Below, in pieces: positions 5,630 to 6,347 of a DNA stretch of 6,347 bases (the stretch's first letter is position 1; each line of letters opens with the position of its first letter). A program made the translations under genes and the position numbers. The stretch lies in contig CAYXVB010000196.1 in the NCBI GenBank assembly GCA_964467785.1, forward strand, positions 1 to 6,347, in the 5' to 3' direction. This stretch comes from CAYXVB01 sp964467785. Its GTDB lineage: Bacteria; Bdellovibrionota; UBA1018. The notes beneath the pieces are model-generated. The model was given only the letters and a program-made list of their open reading frames with translations, had not been told where the DNA came from and ran no database searches.

Positions 5630-6347
5630 TCACATGTACTTGATGATTTCCTGGCCGAACTCGGAGCACTTCACTTCGACCGTACTGGCCTGGCCTTCCT
5701 GCTTCATCAGGCGGGCAAAGTCGTAGGTGACGTGCTTGCCACCAATGGCGCCGTCCATGCCCTTAATGATCAGGTCCGCCGCTTCGGTCCAGCCCATGTA
5801 CCGGAGCATCATCTCGCCGGAGAGGATGACCGACCCGGGGTTGACCTTGTCGAGGTTGGCGTACTTCGGCGCCGTGCCGTGGGTCGCTTCGAACACCGCG
5901 TGACCGGTGACGTAATTGACGTTACCGCCCGGAGCGATACCGATGCCGCCGACTTGCGCGGCCAGGGCGTCGGAGAGGTAGTCGCCATTGAGGTTGAGCG
6001 TCGCGATGACATCGAACTCGTCGGGCCGCGTGAGCACCTGCTGGAGCGTGATGTCGGCGATCGAATCCTTGATCAGGATCTTGCCCTTGGCGAGTTCTGC
6101 CTTCTGTTCGGAGTTGGCCGCTTCTTCGCCCTTTTCCTTCTTGGTCTTTTCCCACTGTTCCCAGGTGTAGACCTTGGAGCCAAACTCGCGCTCGGCCAGG
6201 GCGTAACCCCAGGTGCGGAAGCCGCCTTCGGTGAACTTCATGATGTTGCCCTTGTGGACAATCGTCACCGATTTGCGCTTTTTTGCGATAGCGTACTCGA
6301 TTGCGGATCGGACAAGGCTCTCAGTACCTTCGATATAAACCGGATTT
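5630..6347 (-). CDS. icd: NADP-dependent isocitrate dehydrogenase, C-terminal part (runs off right edge)
   Basis: Oxidatively decarboxylates isocitrate to 2-oxoglutarate with NADP+ in the TCA cycle; cytoplasmic homodimer. The window holds the last 238 codons of a protein usually about 416 residues long, closely matching the Escherichia coli Icd type throughout. Visible key residues are the catalytic lysine in VHKGNIMKFTEG (K32 of the fragment), the metal/substrate aspartates in NLNGDYLSDALAAQVGG, and the cofactor-binding set HGTAPKY and VTYDFARL, whose Lys, Tyr, Tyr and Arg match the NADP-specific group rather than NAD enzymes. The segment YTWEQWEKTKKEKGEEA replaces the corresponding E. coli loop and is highly charged. 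The frame is open through to the edge, so the GTG at 6268 is internal, not a start. It ends in TGA at 5630-5632, followed by its terminator. Confidence 0.97.
   Translation of the reverse strand, partial: NPVYIEGTESLVRSAIEYAIAKKRKSVTIVHKGNIMKFTEGGFRTWGYALAEREFGSKVYTWEQWEKTKKEKGEEAANSEQKAELAKGKILIKDSIADITLQQVLTRPDEFDVIATLNLNGDYLSDALAAQVGGIGIAPGGNVNYVTGHAVFEATHGTAPKYANLDKVNPGSVILSGEMMLRYMGWTEAADLIIKGMDGAIGGKHVTYDFARLMKQEGQASTVEVKCSEFGQEIIKYM

Overview
The window looks like a Gram-negative bacterial chromosome of fairly high GC. Its two ends are core TCA-cycle genes, both read leftward: the first 104 codons of a cytosolic-type (type 2) malate dehydrogenase (mdh, left edge) and the last 238 codons of an NADP-dependent isocitrate dehydrogenase (icd, right edge). 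The lineage cannot be fixed from this alone. Several orphan exported proteins plus a TPR/winged-helix regulator remind me of Bdellovibrionota or Oligoflexia-like Proteobacteria, but that is only a guess.

Between icd and mdh lie about 5.2 kb of accessory DNA. From the left: mdh (minus) with a good sigma70-type promoter; two rightward genes (551-1522 and 1649-2620) for unrecognised exported proteins of 323 residues each; a leftward gene (2598-4127) for a 509-residue protein with a helical TPR-like N-terminal part, a central OmpR/PhoB-like winged helix and a second, MarR-like winged helix at the C-terminus; an A+T-rich divergent promoter region (4128-4329) with a clean 17-bp palindrome and a structured leader; then a rightward row of an exported protein (4330-5079), a small signal-peptide ORF starting directly after its stop (5080-5337), and a further reading frame (5334-5549) that is either a third, overlapping gene or the frameshifted remainder of the second. 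A Rho-independent terminator (5551-5591) closes icd transcription.

The layout suggests a small regulated export locus: the double-winged-helix protein is divergent from, and probably controls, the 4330-5549 gene row through the shared intergenic region, and all three or four of the rightward proteins with a detectable N-terminus are exported. Gene 4330-5079 and its promoter region are much more A+T-rich (about 43% and 29% GC in sampled stretches) than gene 1649-2620 (about 64% in a sampled stretch), which points to a separate origin. No mobile-element gene, tRNA, rRNA or CRISPR array was seen. The function of the exported proteins is unknown.
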